This document shows positions 53,057 to 62,936 of a stretch of 64,000 nt of DNA, in pieces. The notes under the pieces are model-generated. The model ran no database searches. It had not been told where the DNA came from and saw only the letters and a list, made by a program, of their open reading frames with translations. The translations under genes were made by a program, and so were the position numbers. Source of the DNA: Mycobacterium intermedium (lineage in GTDB: Bacteria; Actinomycetota; Actinomycetes; Mycobacteriales; Mycobacteriaceae); contig NZ_MVHT01000001.1 in the NCBI RefSeq assembly GCF_002086275.1, positions 122,392-186,391 on the forward strand. The letters are read 5' to 3'. Numbering within the stretch: position 1 is the stretch's first letter; each line of letters starts with the position of its first letter.

Positions 53057-54270
53057 GCGGGGGCATCGGCTTTTCGGGCGGGGGCGTCTCGGGCGGTGGT
53101 GTTCCGGCTGGTTTCTCACTGGGCAACTGGCTGTCGGCGCCGTATGCGCGGTGGGCGTTTCAGCACGTCGAGGACTTCATGCCGACGGCGGTCATTCCGC
53201 GCGGGAGTGGGCCGGTTGCTGGGTTGTCTGCGGCCAGTGCTCCGGTTTCCGACGTCGGGGTGACCCTTGGTGACGGGGTGGCCACAACCGTGGGTGCGGT
53301 GATGGCCGGCACCGCTACCGACGGGTGGGCGGTAGCGTTTCGCGGTTCTCTGGTGGCGGAGGAGTATGTCGACGGGTTTGACCGTCGGACGCGGCACTTG
53401 TTGTTCTCGGTGAGCAAGTCGTTGGTGGCGGCGGTGGTGGGCGCTTTGCAGGGGGCGGGGGCGATCGATGTTGACGCTCCGGTGGCGTCCTTTGTTCCTG
53501 CCTTGGCGCAGTGTGGCTATGCGGGTGCGACGGTGCGCCATCTGCTGGACATGAGGTCGGGTGTCGCCTTCTCGGAGGATTACTCTGATCCTGGGGCCGA
53601 GATACATGTGCGGGAGCAGGTGATCGGGTGGGCGGTTCGTAGCCTTTTGGACCTGCCCGCGACGTTACGCGACTATCTGCTGACGTTGCGGCAGAGCCGT
53701 TCTCACGGTGGTGCGTTCGAATACCGTTCGTGTGAAACGGATGTGCTCGGCTGGATCTGCGAGGTGGCCGGCGGACAGCCGATGCCGGAGCTGATGTCGG
53801 AACTGCTGTGGAGCCGGATCGGGGCCGCGTGCGACGCGACGATCATGTTGGACGCTGCGGGCGGAACGGGGATTTTCGACGGCGGCATCAGCGCATGTCT
53901 GACCGACATGATCCGGTTCGGGTCGCTGTTCCTGCGCGACGGTGTCTCGTTGACCGACCAGCAGGTGGTGCCGGCGGCGTGGATCGCCGACACCCTCGAC
54001 GGTGGTCCCGACTCCCGTCAGGCGTTCGCCGCCAGTCCCGACGACACCGGGATGCCGGGCGGGATGTACCGCAACCAGATGTGGTTCCCGTACCCGGGCA
54101 ATAACGTGGTGTTGGCTGTGGGCATGTGCGGTCAGCTGATCTACATAAACCGCGCCGCGGAGGTCGTCGCCGCCAAGTTATCGTCACAACCGAGCTCTCA
54201 GGAGCCGGGGTTGTTGGACGCCGTCAAGGCGTTCGATGCGGTGTCTCGTGAGTTGGCGGGAATCGCTTGA
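53053..54270 (+). CDS. Beta-lactamase-fold serine hydrolase (class C/6-aminohexanoate hydrolase-like)
   Basis: A 405-residue protein. The SxxK motif is FSVSKSLVA near residue 118; a YxS/N-type element follows in AFEYRSCETDVLGW, and a third motif region near GMYRNQMWF. The order fits class C beta-lactamase, esterase or nylon-oligomer hydrolase family members. GTG 53053 overlaps the ligase stop, so ligase and hydrolase are produced together; an amide-forming and an amide-cleaving enzyme in one operon is notable. The N-terminal ~25 residues are Gly-rich (SGGIGFSGGGVSGGG). Confidence 0.8.
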   Translation: MSGGIGFSGGGVSGGGVPAGFSLGNWLSAPYARWAFQHVEDFMPTAVIPRGSGPVAGLSAASAPVSDVGVTLGDGVATTVGAVMAGTATDGWAVAFRGSLVAEEYVDGFDRRTRHLLFSVSKSLVAAVVGALQGAGAIDVDAPVASFVPALAQCGYAGATVRHLLDMRSGVAFSEDYSDPGAEIHVREQVIGWAVRSLLDLPATLRDYLLTLRQSRSHGGAFEYRSCETDVLGWICEVAGGQPMPELMSELLWSRIGAACDATIMLDAAGGTGIFDGGISACLTDMIRFGSLFLRDGVSLTDQQVVPAAWIADTLDGGPDSRQAFAASPDDTGMPGGMYRNQMWFPYPGNNVVLAVGMCGQLIYINRAAEVVAAKLSSQPSSQEPGLLDAVKAFDAVSRELAGIA

Positions 54271-54365
54271 GGTTTCGGTGTTCTTCCGGGGGGGCGCTTG
54301 CCGTGGACGGTGTTGCGAGTTCATTCGGCCCACCAAGATGGGACTTCCGGCCCTGACCGCGACGC

Positions 54366-55802
54366 ATGCCACCGGCAGATAGTGATGAGATGGAGCGCTT
54401 GTCGGCACTGGACGCCACTTTCCTCGAGGTTGAGGATTCCGATCCGCACGTGAGCATGGCGATCGGCGGAGTGTCGATCATCGAAGGACCCGCGCCCACC
54501 TTCGAAGAATTCGTCACGGCCTTTGCCGAGCGGGCGCAAGACATCCCGCGCTGTACGCAGATGCTGCGGAGGCATCCGCTCGACCTCGCCCCGCCCGAAT
54601 GGGTCGAGGACCCGCACTTCGACATCTCGCGGCACCTGCACCGGCTGGCGGTACCGCATCCCGGTGGCGACGCCGAACTCTTCGAACTGGTCGCTAGCGT
54701 GATGGAGCGCCGACTCGACCGCGAGCGCCCGCTGTGGGACTGCTACCTGATCGAGGGCCTCAGCGATGACCGGTGGGCGGTGTTGACCAAGCTTCATCAC
54801 TGCATCGCCGACGGTATCGCCACGACACAAATACTGGCCAGGTTCAGTGACGACGGTGGCGGCGGTGGCGGCGGCACTTTCGCCACGGAGATTCGGGCCG
54901 CCAAAGAGCCGGACCGGGGTTGGCTGAGCCTGCCCAAGGTCAGCCTGAACCCAGTGAACTGGGTGAGCGGCATCGTGCGGACCGCGGTTGGCGCGGCCGT
55001 CGCCGTCGAACACGCCGCGGTGGGCGCGGCCGAGCTGACGGCCAGCGTGCTGAGTCCCGCACCGGAAACGTCGCTGAGTGGAAGCTTGACGACCATGCGT
55101 CGCTACAGCGTGGCCCGGGCCCGGTTGTCCGATCTGCAGGAGGTGGCTCGAGCATTCGATGTGACGCTCAATGATGTTGCGTTGGCGGCGATCACGAATA
55201 GTTACCGCCAGCTGCTGCTCGCGCGGGGGGAACAGCCGGGCCATGATTCGCTGCGCACATTGGTTCCGGTATCGGTACGCGGGACGAACCACTTCAATAA
55301 GGCGGACAATCGGGTTTCGGCGATGCTGCCGTTGCTGCCCGTCGACGAGGCGGATCTTTTGAAGCAGTTGCAGCTGGTGCACAATCGGCTGATCCAGGCG
55401 AAGGGGAGCGGCCAGCGTGAAGGCGGCAGCGCGTTGTTCGGGGCGGCCAAGAATGTGCCATTTGCGTTGTCGGCGTGGACTATTCGGTTGCTGACTCGGC
55501 TGCCGCAGCGGGCGGTGGTCGCCTTGGCTACCAACGTTCCGGGCCCCCGAGCTGAACAGAGGCTGATGGGCCGTCGGGTACTGGAGATCTTGCCGATTCC
55601 GCCGATCGGTGTGCAGTTGCGGACTGGTATCGCGATGGTCAGCTATGCGGACAATTTTGTGTTCGGTATTACGGGTGACTATGAGACCGCGCCTGACGTT
55701 GACGCGCTGGCGGCGGGGATTGAGGAGGGGGTGGCGCGGTTGGTCGCTGCTGCTCGGTCGCGTCGGAGGAAGCGTCGGGTGAAAGCGCGTGTTGCGGGGT
55801 GA
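54366..55802 (+). CDS. Wax ester synthase/diacylglycerol acyltransferase (WS/DGAT)
   Basis: A 478-residue acyltransferase. The catalytic motif is LHHCIADGIA (HHxxxDG) near residue 142; the N-terminal RLSALDATFLEVE and the C-terminal NVPGPRAEQRL, PPIGVQLRTGIAMVSY match the Tgs family that makes triacylglycerol or wax esters in mycobacteria. ATG 54366 is used; ATG 54390 is possible. A Gly-rich stretch after the active site (DDGGGGGGG-like) is low complexity. It is 95 bases downstream of the hydrolase in the same direction. Confidence 0.9.
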   Translation: MPPADSDEMERLSALDATFLEVEDSDPHVSMAIGGVSIIEGPAPTFEEFVTAFAERAQDIPRCTQMLRRHPLDLAPPEWVEDPHFDISRHLHRLAVPHPGGDAELFELVASVMERRLDRERPLWDCYLIEGLSDDRWAVLTKLHHCIADGIATTQILARFSDDGGGGGGGTFATEIRAAKEPDRGWLSLPKVSLNPVNWVSGIVRTAVGAAVAVEHAAVGAAELTASVLSPAPETSLSGSLTTMRRYSVARARLSDLQEVARAFDVTLNDVALAAITNSYRQLLLARGEQPGHDSLRTLVPVSVRGTNHFNKADNRVSAMLPLLPVDEADLLKQLQLVHNRLIQAKGSGQREGGSALFGAAKNVPFALSAWTIRLLTRLPQRAVVALATNVPGPRAEQRLMGRRVLEILPIPPIGVQLRTGIAMVSYADNFVFGITGDYETAPDVDALAAGIEEGVARLVAAARSRRRKRRVKARVAG

Positions 55803-55904
55803 GTTTCGCTGGGAGGGGTTGCGGGCGTTATGAGGTAGCGACGGTCTTGGCCGGTGTTTCGTCTCTAGGGTGCCGAACTCGTATGTGCGGCAACGTTTGC
55901 GGGA

Positions 55905-56990
55905 TCACGTCGTTCGGATAATCAAGCCGGTTGGCAGGGACGCCGGAGGCGGTAGCGAGAGCGGCGAGTTGCCGGGAGAGATGCGCCCGAGCACATGCGG
56001 TCCGGTGAGCAGCGGCACCTGGTGCCAGCTGAGGAAGCCGACCAGCGCCATCAGATAGGCCTCCTTGGCTTGCGCGGGCAGACCGCGCTCGTCGCTGAGG
56101 GTGATTGGTAGGCGGCGTTTGAGCGCGGCGAGCAGCGTCGAATTACGGACGCCACCGCCCGACGCGACGACCTCGACGGGTGCGTACGGCGCGAGGGCGT
56201 CGGCGATCGTGATCGCGGTCAGCTCCGTCAGTGTCGCCAGCAGGTCCTCGGGCGATAGATCCGGCAGGTCGCCGAGGTGGAAGTGTTCGCGGCCAGTTGA
56301 TTTCGGCGGCGGGAGGGAGAAGTACGGGTCGGCGAGCAGGTCTTGCAGAAGTTGGGTGTCCGGGGTGCCGGCGGCGGCGAGGCGGCCGTCCTCATCGCTG
56401 GCGCCGCCGGTGGCTCGCCGTGCCGCCTCGTCGAGTAAACAGTTGGCTGGGCCGGTGTCGAATGCCAGTGGGGGACGGGCGGTGCGGACGATGGTCACGT
56501 TGGCGATTCCGCCGAGGTTGAGCGCCGCGCGGGTGTGTTCGCCCCGTAGCCACAGGTCATCGAGGATCCCGGCGAGCGGGGCGCCATGGCCGCCGGCGGC
56601 GATGTCGCGCGAGCGGACGTCGGAGATGACCGGTAACCCAGTCGCCTCGACGATCCACGCGGGCTGCCCGAGCTGTAGCGTGCCCTTCGCCTCGCCGTCC
56701 TGCACCCAGTGGTGAACCGTCTGACCGTGGCTGACGATGAGGTCGGCGGGAAGCAGCTCGGAGGCGAGCTTCGCCGACGCCTGGCCGATCAGCTGGTCGA
56801 GTTCGCACAACTCGCCCGCCGTGGTGGGACCTAGCGAGGCGTGCAGTCGTTGGCGGACTTCGTCGGGCCAAGGGCGTTCGATGTGCCGCAGCGGGGTCAT
56901 CGTGACGGCGGCGCCGTCCCAGTCGAGCTCGGCCACGACTGCGTCGAGGCCGTCCATTGACGTGCCTGACATCAGGCCGATTACTTTCAT
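55905..56990 (-). CDS. anmK: Anhydro-N-acetylmuramic acid kinase
   Basis: A 361-residue kinase of the ASKHA fold. MKVIGLMSGTSMDGLDAV at the N-terminus, VSHGQTVHHW, DVRSRDIAAGGHGAPLA (ATP/sugar) and LAFDTGPANCLLDE are the family signature, and the Asp of RSRDIA-GGHGAPL is the catalytic base. AnmK recycles anhydro-MurNAc from peptidoglycan by hydrolysis and phosphorylation. The gene converges on the WS/DGAT gene. Confidence 0.93.
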   Translation of the reverse strand: MKVIGLMSGTSMDGLDAVVAELDWDGAAVTMTPLRHIERPWPDEVRQRLHASLGPTTAGELCELDQLIGQASAKLASELLPADLIVSHGQTVHHWVQDGEAKGTLQLGQPAWIVEATGLPVISDVRSRDIAAGGHGAPLAGILDDLWLRGEHTRAALNLGGIANVTIVRTARPPLAFDTGPANCLLDEAARRATGGASDEDGRLAAAGTPDTQLLQDLLADPYFSLPPPKSTGREHFHLGDLPDLSPEDLLATLTELTAITIADALAPYAPVEVVASGGGVRNSTLLAALKRRLPITLSDERGLPAQAKEAYLMALVGFLSWHQVPLLTGPHVLGRISPGNSPLSLPPPASLPTGLIIRTT

Positions 56991-57433
56991 GTCTTCGTCA
57001 TTTACATCGCGAAGCCCTTCGTGGAATGGTGTTATTGCCTCGGCACGTGTTAAGCCAATCCTCGTATGACTGTGCGTTGGGGCTCAGCCCTTCGGCCGAG
57101 ACTTGGCCGGAGGAGACAGAATTCGGGCGTCGACACGGGGCCAGTTTTCGGCCGATGCCGACGAATCCCGACACGGACCGGATGGAGGATAAAGAAATCC
57201 GCCAGAGCATCCGTCGGTACTGAACGGCGTAAATTCGCGTCGGCAAACAGATCCTTACCGCCGATCGCTACCCGCCGACCGAATAGAGTAATTGCCAACA
57301 TAGGGCTTGGTCGTTCACGTATACTGGACCCCAGTCGGTTTATGTGAAAACGCTCACGAGCGCAGTGGACGCTTTGCGGCTGACAGCAAGCATTAGCTGA
57401 TGTGAGGAGCGAAGTTGGGGGTAGTCGGTGTCG
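56991..57433. other. 443-base intergenic boundary region
   Basis: No coding frame here looks like a gene. Base composition falls and becomes uneven from here toward the lower-GC AIPR gene, so this is a plausible island boundary. I found no tRNA or clear direct repeat that would mark an attachment site. Confidence 0.4.
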
Positions 57434-59245
57434 TCAAGGTGACGTTGGTATTGCCGCCAACTTGGCGTTGAGATCGAAATCGGCCATCACGTCCTGCAAG
57501 GTAGCCTTCTGTTGTGTGAAGGCTTCGCTTCGCTGCAATATCGCTTTCAGGGCCCCCTTGTCCTGAAGTGCCGAGAGCCACAAGCGGATCGATTTGAAGA
57601 CCAATCCCCACACCACATCCTTCGTTTTGTTAGATTGGTCGGCGAGTCGGGCTCGGATGACTGCCGCGCGATGACCCGCGATACTGCTATAGCGTTTGGT
57701 TAGGACGACGTGAGCTAAGGCGACAGCATGCGCGCAAGCCAATTTGTGGACGCGTCTGAGGGTTGCAATCTGAGTCGGTGCGCCTTCCTCGGGTGATATA
57801 GGTGAGCTGAAGCCTGGCACTAGAGTGAGGAGTTGCTGTTCATTACTTTCCTTCATCAAATCGTAAGCTTGTTTATACAGGGTATCGGCAAGCATGTATA
57901 CGTGAGCTGATACCGAAGTGTCGAACGCTTCTGCTTCCAATTCACCGAATATTGCATCCTTTTTAGCAATTGATTCGGCTGGTTTTCCACGGAATGCCAG
58001 ATATCGCTGCCCGATCTCTTCCTTGGCTACTCGTCGTGATTGATACCGCTGTTTTGACGCAGCATCTAAGGAATGCCATTCGCCTCTGCGTCGCTCGTAA
58101 AACACCGGGTCGGGCAGCATGTCGAACGCTCCTTGGAGCGTCTTATGGCGCCGGTCGTTTGAACGCAGATCGCCTGCGCGTACTGGGCTTTGGCTATTCG
58201 TGAACTCTGATATTTTCTCGAGCCTTTTGTGGCCTTCCTCGTCTTTAGTGACCGCGATGATGCGCGCTTGAACAGAAACGTCACCTGGCTGAACGTGAGC
58301 GCGACGTTCTTTCAGGACCGATGTCGTCTGTGCGCCGTTGACGATTTGTGGATTCTCTATAGCGATAATTGTTGTGTTATGGTCTGACTTGAATTCGAAG
58401 GTGTCCGCGACAATAGTGAGGCCATTGTTGTAAAGCCAAAAGGCGGATTTTCCGTCCTGTGTCTCCAACGTGGTCCGCATGGACTTATTGACCCGGTTGG
58501 TCGCGCGGAGGTAGTACCGAACGTTGCTGTGGAATAACCTGGCGCCGACGCTATCCGCGACATCGGCAAGGGATCGCCCATCGATTGTTGCTACGGCAGC
58601 CTTCTCGACGCCACCGAGGGCAATACGTTCGAGCTCAAAATACGCCTTTGAACCTGCAATGGCGAAGATGACTGTTTCACCTGCAAGATCGGAGATCGGT
58701 TCGTCGGCGCGCCGTACTGACCAAAGCCGATCGGTATCATAGAAGGCCGCACTAAAATGCGGGCCAAGCTGGGTGGTGGCTTGCTCGAGTTCTGACTTGA
58801 TCTGATCCGAGACTGATCCGGCGATCAAAAAATCCAGCGACACCGCCACCTCATCCATGAGTGCCTGCTGAAGGTCAATCGCGATACTCGTGAGTTTGGC
58901 ACTGTGGGGACCGTCCTCGACTTTGCTCGGATCCCGGAGTAGAAGGGCAGCCCTCAATAATGGATCAAGTGCCCCACTAGCCACCTGTCCGCTTATGGGG
59001 TCGTCGAGGTACTTGGCCTGGACCAGATGAAAGACTCCGCTGGCGCGGTCGAAATACCAACCATCAAGTCCGGCGTCACCTTGTGAGAGGGTGTCCGTTT
59101 GGTTGAAGGCATCATCGTCTTCAACGTCGAAAAGGAAATGCAAACACCAGGCTGGGAATGCACGTCGCCCATCAACCCCATACTTATCTGCCCACTCATT
59201 GACCTGTTGTCGCATCCACGGGACAAAATCAGGCGCAACAGTCAT
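57434..59245 (-). CDS. AIPR-family protein (abortive infection, phage resistance)
   Basis: A 603-residue protein. The middle holds the AIPR signature FWLYNNGLTIVAD (~270) and NPQIVNGAQTTSVL (~300). The N-terminal ~80 residues contain GDAGLDGWYFD followed by FHLVQAKYL (Asp ~61, Gln ~76, Lys ~78), an arrangement like the DxxQxK core of Mrr-type PD-(D/E)xK nucleases. AIPR proteins are linked to phage defence. ATG 59245 has GAGGAGG upstream; the frame opens earlier at 59377. Base composition and codon use are clearly lower in GC than the chromosome genes, indicating transfer. It lies next to recombinase remnants. Confidence 0.82.
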   Translation of the reverse strand: MTVAPDFVPWMRQQVNEWADKYGVDGRRAFPAWCLHFLFDVEDDDAFNQTDTLSQGDAGLDGWYFDRASGVFHLVQAKYLDDPISGQVASGALDPLLRAALLLRDPSKVEDGPHSAKLTSIAIDLQQALMDEVAVSLDFLIAGSVSDQIKSELEQATTQLGPHFSAAFYDTDRLWSVRRADEPISDLAGETVIFAIAGSKAYFELERIALGGVEKAAVATIDGRSLADVADSVGARLFHSNVRYYLRATNRVNKSMRTTLETQDGKSAFWLYNNGLTIVADTFEFKSDHNTTIIAIENPQIVNGAQTTSVLKERRAHVQPGDVSVQARIIAVTKDEEGHKRLEKISEFTNSQSPVRAGDLRSNDRRHKTLQGAFDMLPDPVFYERRRGEWHSLDAASKQRYQSRRVAKEEIGQRYLAFRGKPAESIAKKDAIFGELEAEAFDTSVSAHVYMLADTLYKQAYDLMKESNEQQLLTLVPGFSSPISPEEGAPTQIATLRRVHKLACAHAVALAHVVLTKRYSSIAGHRAAVIRARLADQSNKTKDVVWGLVFKSIRLWLSALQDKGALKAILQRSEAFTQQKATLQDVMADFDLNAKLAAIPTSP

Positions 59246-59388
59246 GCGGTCGCCCTCCTCGGTGCAGCTGTTTCGTGCCGAGACTAGTCCACTCGAGCCG
59301 GCGCACCGGCCTCGCTCACCACGGTTAGCCCACGAGATGCGAGAAGTGACTGGCGAGTCCTCTGTTTCTGAGATCACCCGGATGCCCG

Positions 59389-59945
59389 TGGCGATGGCAG
59401 GCGGTGGCGTTCTTCACCCTGATGCATTCGTGCGGGCTGCGGACCGGCGAAACCCGCACCCGCAGACCGATCAGGTCGACCTCGATGCCGGGCACATCGA
59501 CATCACCGGGTCCAAAGGACATCGCAGCCGCCGGCTGCCGCTGACCGATCCGGTCAGCGCAGTCCTCGACACCTGCGACCAAACCTCACGAACACAGTTC
59601 GCCTCGCGTCGAACGTTTTTCATCTCCGCGACCGGCAACGAGGTGACCACAGCGACGGTCGGCAAGATCTTCGGCCGGATCTGGGATGCGGCCGGGCTTG
59701 CCAGGCCGCTGGCGGGTCGACAGCCCCGCCCCTACGATTTCCGGCATCACTTCGCCGCCAACATCCGCCGATGGATGATCGCCGGCGACGACGTCACCGC
59801 AATGCTGCCCTACCTATCGCGCTACATGGGGCACGCGACCTTCGAGAGCACGTACTACTACGTGCACACCTCGCCCGATTTCATGGCCGATTACGCCGAC
59901 ATCACCGCCGCACGCCAGTGCGTGCTGCCGCAGGTGGGATTCTGA
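59389..59945 (+). pseudogene. Tyrosine recombinase remnant (RIT-like, first of two)
   Basis: The C-terminal catalytic domain of a tyrosine recombinase. [19 protein letters not shown] reads in one frame up to ~59455; [51 protein letters not shown] continue in another frame, so a frameshift separates them near 59460. The N-terminal half is absent. The end overlaps the start of the next recombinase (TGATG), as in recombinase-in-trio elements. Confidence 0.75.
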
Positions 59946-60984
59946 TGAGACGCGACCCGCATACCGGCGCCCCGGACTTCTTCGGGTTCGCCCGCGATTA
60001 TCTGCACGCCTACATGCCCAAGGCCCGCGGACTATCACCGAAAACCGTTGAGGCCTATCGAATCAGCCTGGAATGCTTCCTGAGCTACCTCGGCGAGGCC
60101 GAGCACATCGAAGGCAAGCATGTCAGCTTCGATCACTTCGACCGCCCACACCTCAAAGGATGGCTGACCTGGATGACCGGTCAACGGCACTACAAGCCCA
60201 AGACCGTCACGTTGCGCCTCAGCGCGATCAAGGCGTTCCTGGCCTACGCGGCATACGAAGATCTCATCCTCGTCGCGCTCAGCCAATCAGCCAAAGCGCT
60301 CAAAGCACGGGCGGGCCCCCGCAGGCCCGTCGAATACCTCACCGACGATCAAACCCGGGCGATCCTTGCTGCGTTCACCGGGCACACCGCAAAATCTCGT
60401 AGGAACCGGATGCTGCTGATCCTGCTCTACGACACCGCGGCCCGCGTCGGAGAAATCACCGGCCTGACCCTGGGTGATCTGCACCTGACCGAGCCCGGCC
60501 ACGTCCTGCTCACCGGGAAGGGCAACAAGACCCGCGTCGTGCCGCTCACCGCGAAACCGTCGAGCACCTGCACGTCTACCTCGCCGAGTTCCATCCGAAC
60601 ATCACCAAACTCCCCGCGACCAGGCCGCTGTTCTACAGTCGGCACCGCGGGCAACCCGCCGAACTGTCGGCCGACACCGTCGCCGCCGTGCTCAAGCACG
60701 CCGCCGAAACCGCACGCGCTCAATACCCTTCGATCCCGACCAACATCCACTGCCACCTGATCCGGAAAACCAAAGCGATGGACCTCTACCAGCAGGGCAT
60801 CCCGCTACCCATCATCATGCGTCTCCTCGGCCACGAAAACGCCTCCACAACAACAGCATTCTACGCTTTCGCAACCCTGGACATGATGCGACAAGCCATC
60901 AACGCCGCCACCCCCGCCATCAACCCCGCCGACACCGAACCGCTCACCGAAGACCAACTCCAAACCCTCTACAGCCTGCGATAA
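59945..60984 (+). pseudogene. Tyrosine recombinase with internal frameshift (RIT-like, second)
   Basis: ATG 59945 opens a recombinase with a SAM-like N-terminal domain ([20 protein letters not shown]) and the first catalytic segment [19 protein letters not shown]. Near 60550 (VVPLTA) the frame breaks: [18 protein letters not shown] and then [39 protein letters not shown] follow in the next frame to 60984. The whole would be about 345 residues if the single-base shift were restored. So it is a pseudogene unless the shift is a sequencing artefact. Confidence 0.8.
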
Positions 60985-60994
60985 CGACCTAAAC

Positions 60995-61098
60995 ATTAAG
61001 CCGAGAATTCCGCCGGTACCCCCCACCAGCACAGGCTATCTCCGCACATCCTCGGCTTAACGCAAACCTCGGCATAATCGGAATTAAGCCGGGTCCAG
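60995..61098. repeat. Terminal-type repeats of a recombinase element
   Basis: ATTAAGCCGAG (60995-61005), its reverse complement CTCGGCTTAA (61051-61060) and AATTAAGCCGGG (61082-61093) lie within 110 bases after the recombinase. They look like subterminal inverted repeats at the right end of a RIT-like element. Confidence 0.5.
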
Positions 61099-61172
61099 CT
61101 TAACAGTGATGCCGGTTCTCAATATACGTCGATCGCCTTCGCGGAAACCCTTGTGTTGGAAAGGATTCAGCG

Positions 61173-61443
61173 TCTATCGGCAGCATCGGTGACGCCTACG
61201 ATAATGCGTTGGCCGAGACAACCATCGGGCTGTTCAAGACCGAGGCCGTCAGTGTGGGCAGCCCGTTCCGGTCCGGCCCGCTGCGGGACCCTCTACGACG
61301 TCGAGTACGCCACGATGGAATGGGTCGATTGGTACAACAACCGCCGTCTGCACAGCGTCTTGGACTACGCCCCACCCGAGGAATACGAGAGCGCCTACTA
61401 CGCTCACCTCCGGACGTCCCAGCCGGCGATGTCTCAAACATGA
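61173..61443 (+). pseudogene. IS3-family transposase C-terminal remnant
   Basis: The tail of an IS3 orfB rve-type transposase: SIGSIGDAYDNALAETTIGLFK in one frame, then after a frameshift near 61290 YDVEYATMEWVDWYNNRRLHS and PPEEYESAYYAHL in the next frame. The rest of the gene is missing upstream. It points the opposite way to the intact IS3 transposase at 62979. Confidence 0.82.
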
Positions 61444-61477
61444 AGCGGCATCGAACCCGGGATGCTTCTATATCGCG

Positions 61478-62050
61478 TCAAGGGGTTGAGGGCAGCGGAT
61501 GTGCGGCGGCCAGGGTTCGGTAGAGCTGTCGGGTGAGGTAGCGCTTGAGCGAGCGCATGATCTCCTTGGTGGTGCGGCCTTCGGCGCGGCGGCGGGCGAC
61601 ATAGGCGCGGGTCGGGGCGTGGGTGCGCATGCGAACGATGACGACGGTGGTCAACGCCCGGTTGAGTCGGCGGTCTCCGCCGCGATTGAGTCTGTGCCGC
61701 AGGGTGTTTCCCGACGAGGCTGGTATTGGGCAGGTACTGGCGAGGGCGGCGAACGCCGCCTCGGACCGTACACGCCCGGGATGCGACCATGCCGTCAGGA
61801 CGCATGCCGCGACGACCGAACCCACCCCGGGCAGCTCGCAGAGTTCGGGAGCGACACCCCTGACGAGGGAATCGAGACTCTTGCGGTTATCGATGAGCTC
61901 GCCGTCGAGAGCCACGATACGCTTGGCCAACCGGACCGCTTCCTGCCTGCAGGTGGCGATGACTGCGTCTTCTTTGCGATCGCGCCATGCTGCGATGACC
62001 TTGAAGTGACTGTGTGGCAGCGCTTTATGATCTGTGAGGTCCCAAGACAT
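61478..62050 (-). pseudogene. IS110-family transposase C-terminal fragment
   Basis: 190 residues of the Transposase_20 domain: ELCELPGVGSVVAACVLTAWSHPGRVRSEAAFAALA (quoted in part: LPGVGSVVAACVLTAW), GGDRRLNRALTTVVIVRM. The N-terminal DEDD nuclease domain is lacking; upstream on this strand is an IS481 fragment, so the gene is truncated. Confidence 0.82.
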
Positions 62051-62077
62051 ACGCGACCTGTTGTCGTCGGGACATGG

Positions 62078-62936
62078 TTACCGTTGGCGGGGGCGGTGGG
62101 CGTTGAAGTTGCGGATGGGCTTGGTTGACGTCCGTGCGTGCAGTGACAGCTCTGTGGTGCCGTCCAGGACGCGGAAGTGGTGGTCATCGACTACGACGGT
62201 GACGATCGTCCCGACGTGTGTTCTGCCGACACGCAGACGTTGGCCGGCGACCATGATTACGCCGTCTTTGGGGACTCGCCGCTGAACGCTTTGGGGGCCG
62301 GACGGTGGGGGCGGCGGAAGCGGCGATGCTGCGGGTCTGACCCCCTTGAGCTGCTGGACTTCATTGCGGCTAAATGGGTTTGGCAGTGTCTTGAGCAACA
62401 TGTGCCCTGCAGTCGCGTGGATGAGCCCACCGTCGAATCTCAACGCCACTCTGGGCCGGCAATACCCGTACACCGGGGGCAGGACGCGACCAGCGACCAC
62501 AACGATGCCGTCGCGGCTTGCTGTGCGGTCGATATCGACGGGTGCAGGCCGCTTACCCACGTCCACGCTTGTCGCGGCGGGCTCAACCGGGTCGGCCCGC
62601 CCGGGGCGGACACCGCGTAGCGACAGGTGCTTAAGGTCGGCGGTGGTGACTCGGGATGGGACAGTTTTGATGACCTCGTCGCCAAGCAGGACATGGATGC
62701 GGGTCAGGTCAATCCATAAGGTCACCGTCAGGCCGGCGTAGTTCTTGCCGACCCAGAGTTGCTGCAGGCCGGCGATGGCCACGACACCCGAGGGTGGGAC
62801 ACGGACGTCGATCTCGATGGGCCTGCAGGCGCGAATCTCGTTGGGTTGCGACAGCGGTGCGGCATTGGTGGTCTGGTCGGCGGAATGGGTCTGGTCTGAC
62901 GGCGTGAGTGTGGATTCGCCTGCCCGGTTTCGAAAC
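62078..62936 (-). pseudogene. IS481-family transposase C-terminal fragment
   Basis: The frame ends at 62078 and reads three related beta-type units: VRVPPSGVVAIAGLQQLWVG, RDGIVVVAGRVLPPV and RRVPKDGVIMVAGQRLRVG, each about 70-90 residues. Triplicated C-terminal units occur in a mycobacterial IS481 group. The N-terminal integrase core is absent because an IS3 element begins at 62937. Its missing half should lie beyond the IS3, outside the window. Confidence 0.75.

Noticed and set aside
51536..53119. Long minus-strand open frame opposite the ATP-grasp gene
   Set aside because: It is rich in Arg, His and Gln with no recognisable motif, as expected for a shadow of a high-GC gene; the plus strand has clear ATP-grasp motifs.
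60540..60560. Programmed frameshift in the recombinase
   Set aside because: No slippery heptamer or downstream structure is apparent and the neighbour gene is also broken, so decay is simpler.
62078..62936. Threefold internal repeat as a novel protein
   Set aside because: Mycobacterial IS481 transposases of this group carry similar triplicated C-terminal units, so it is a known element fragment.
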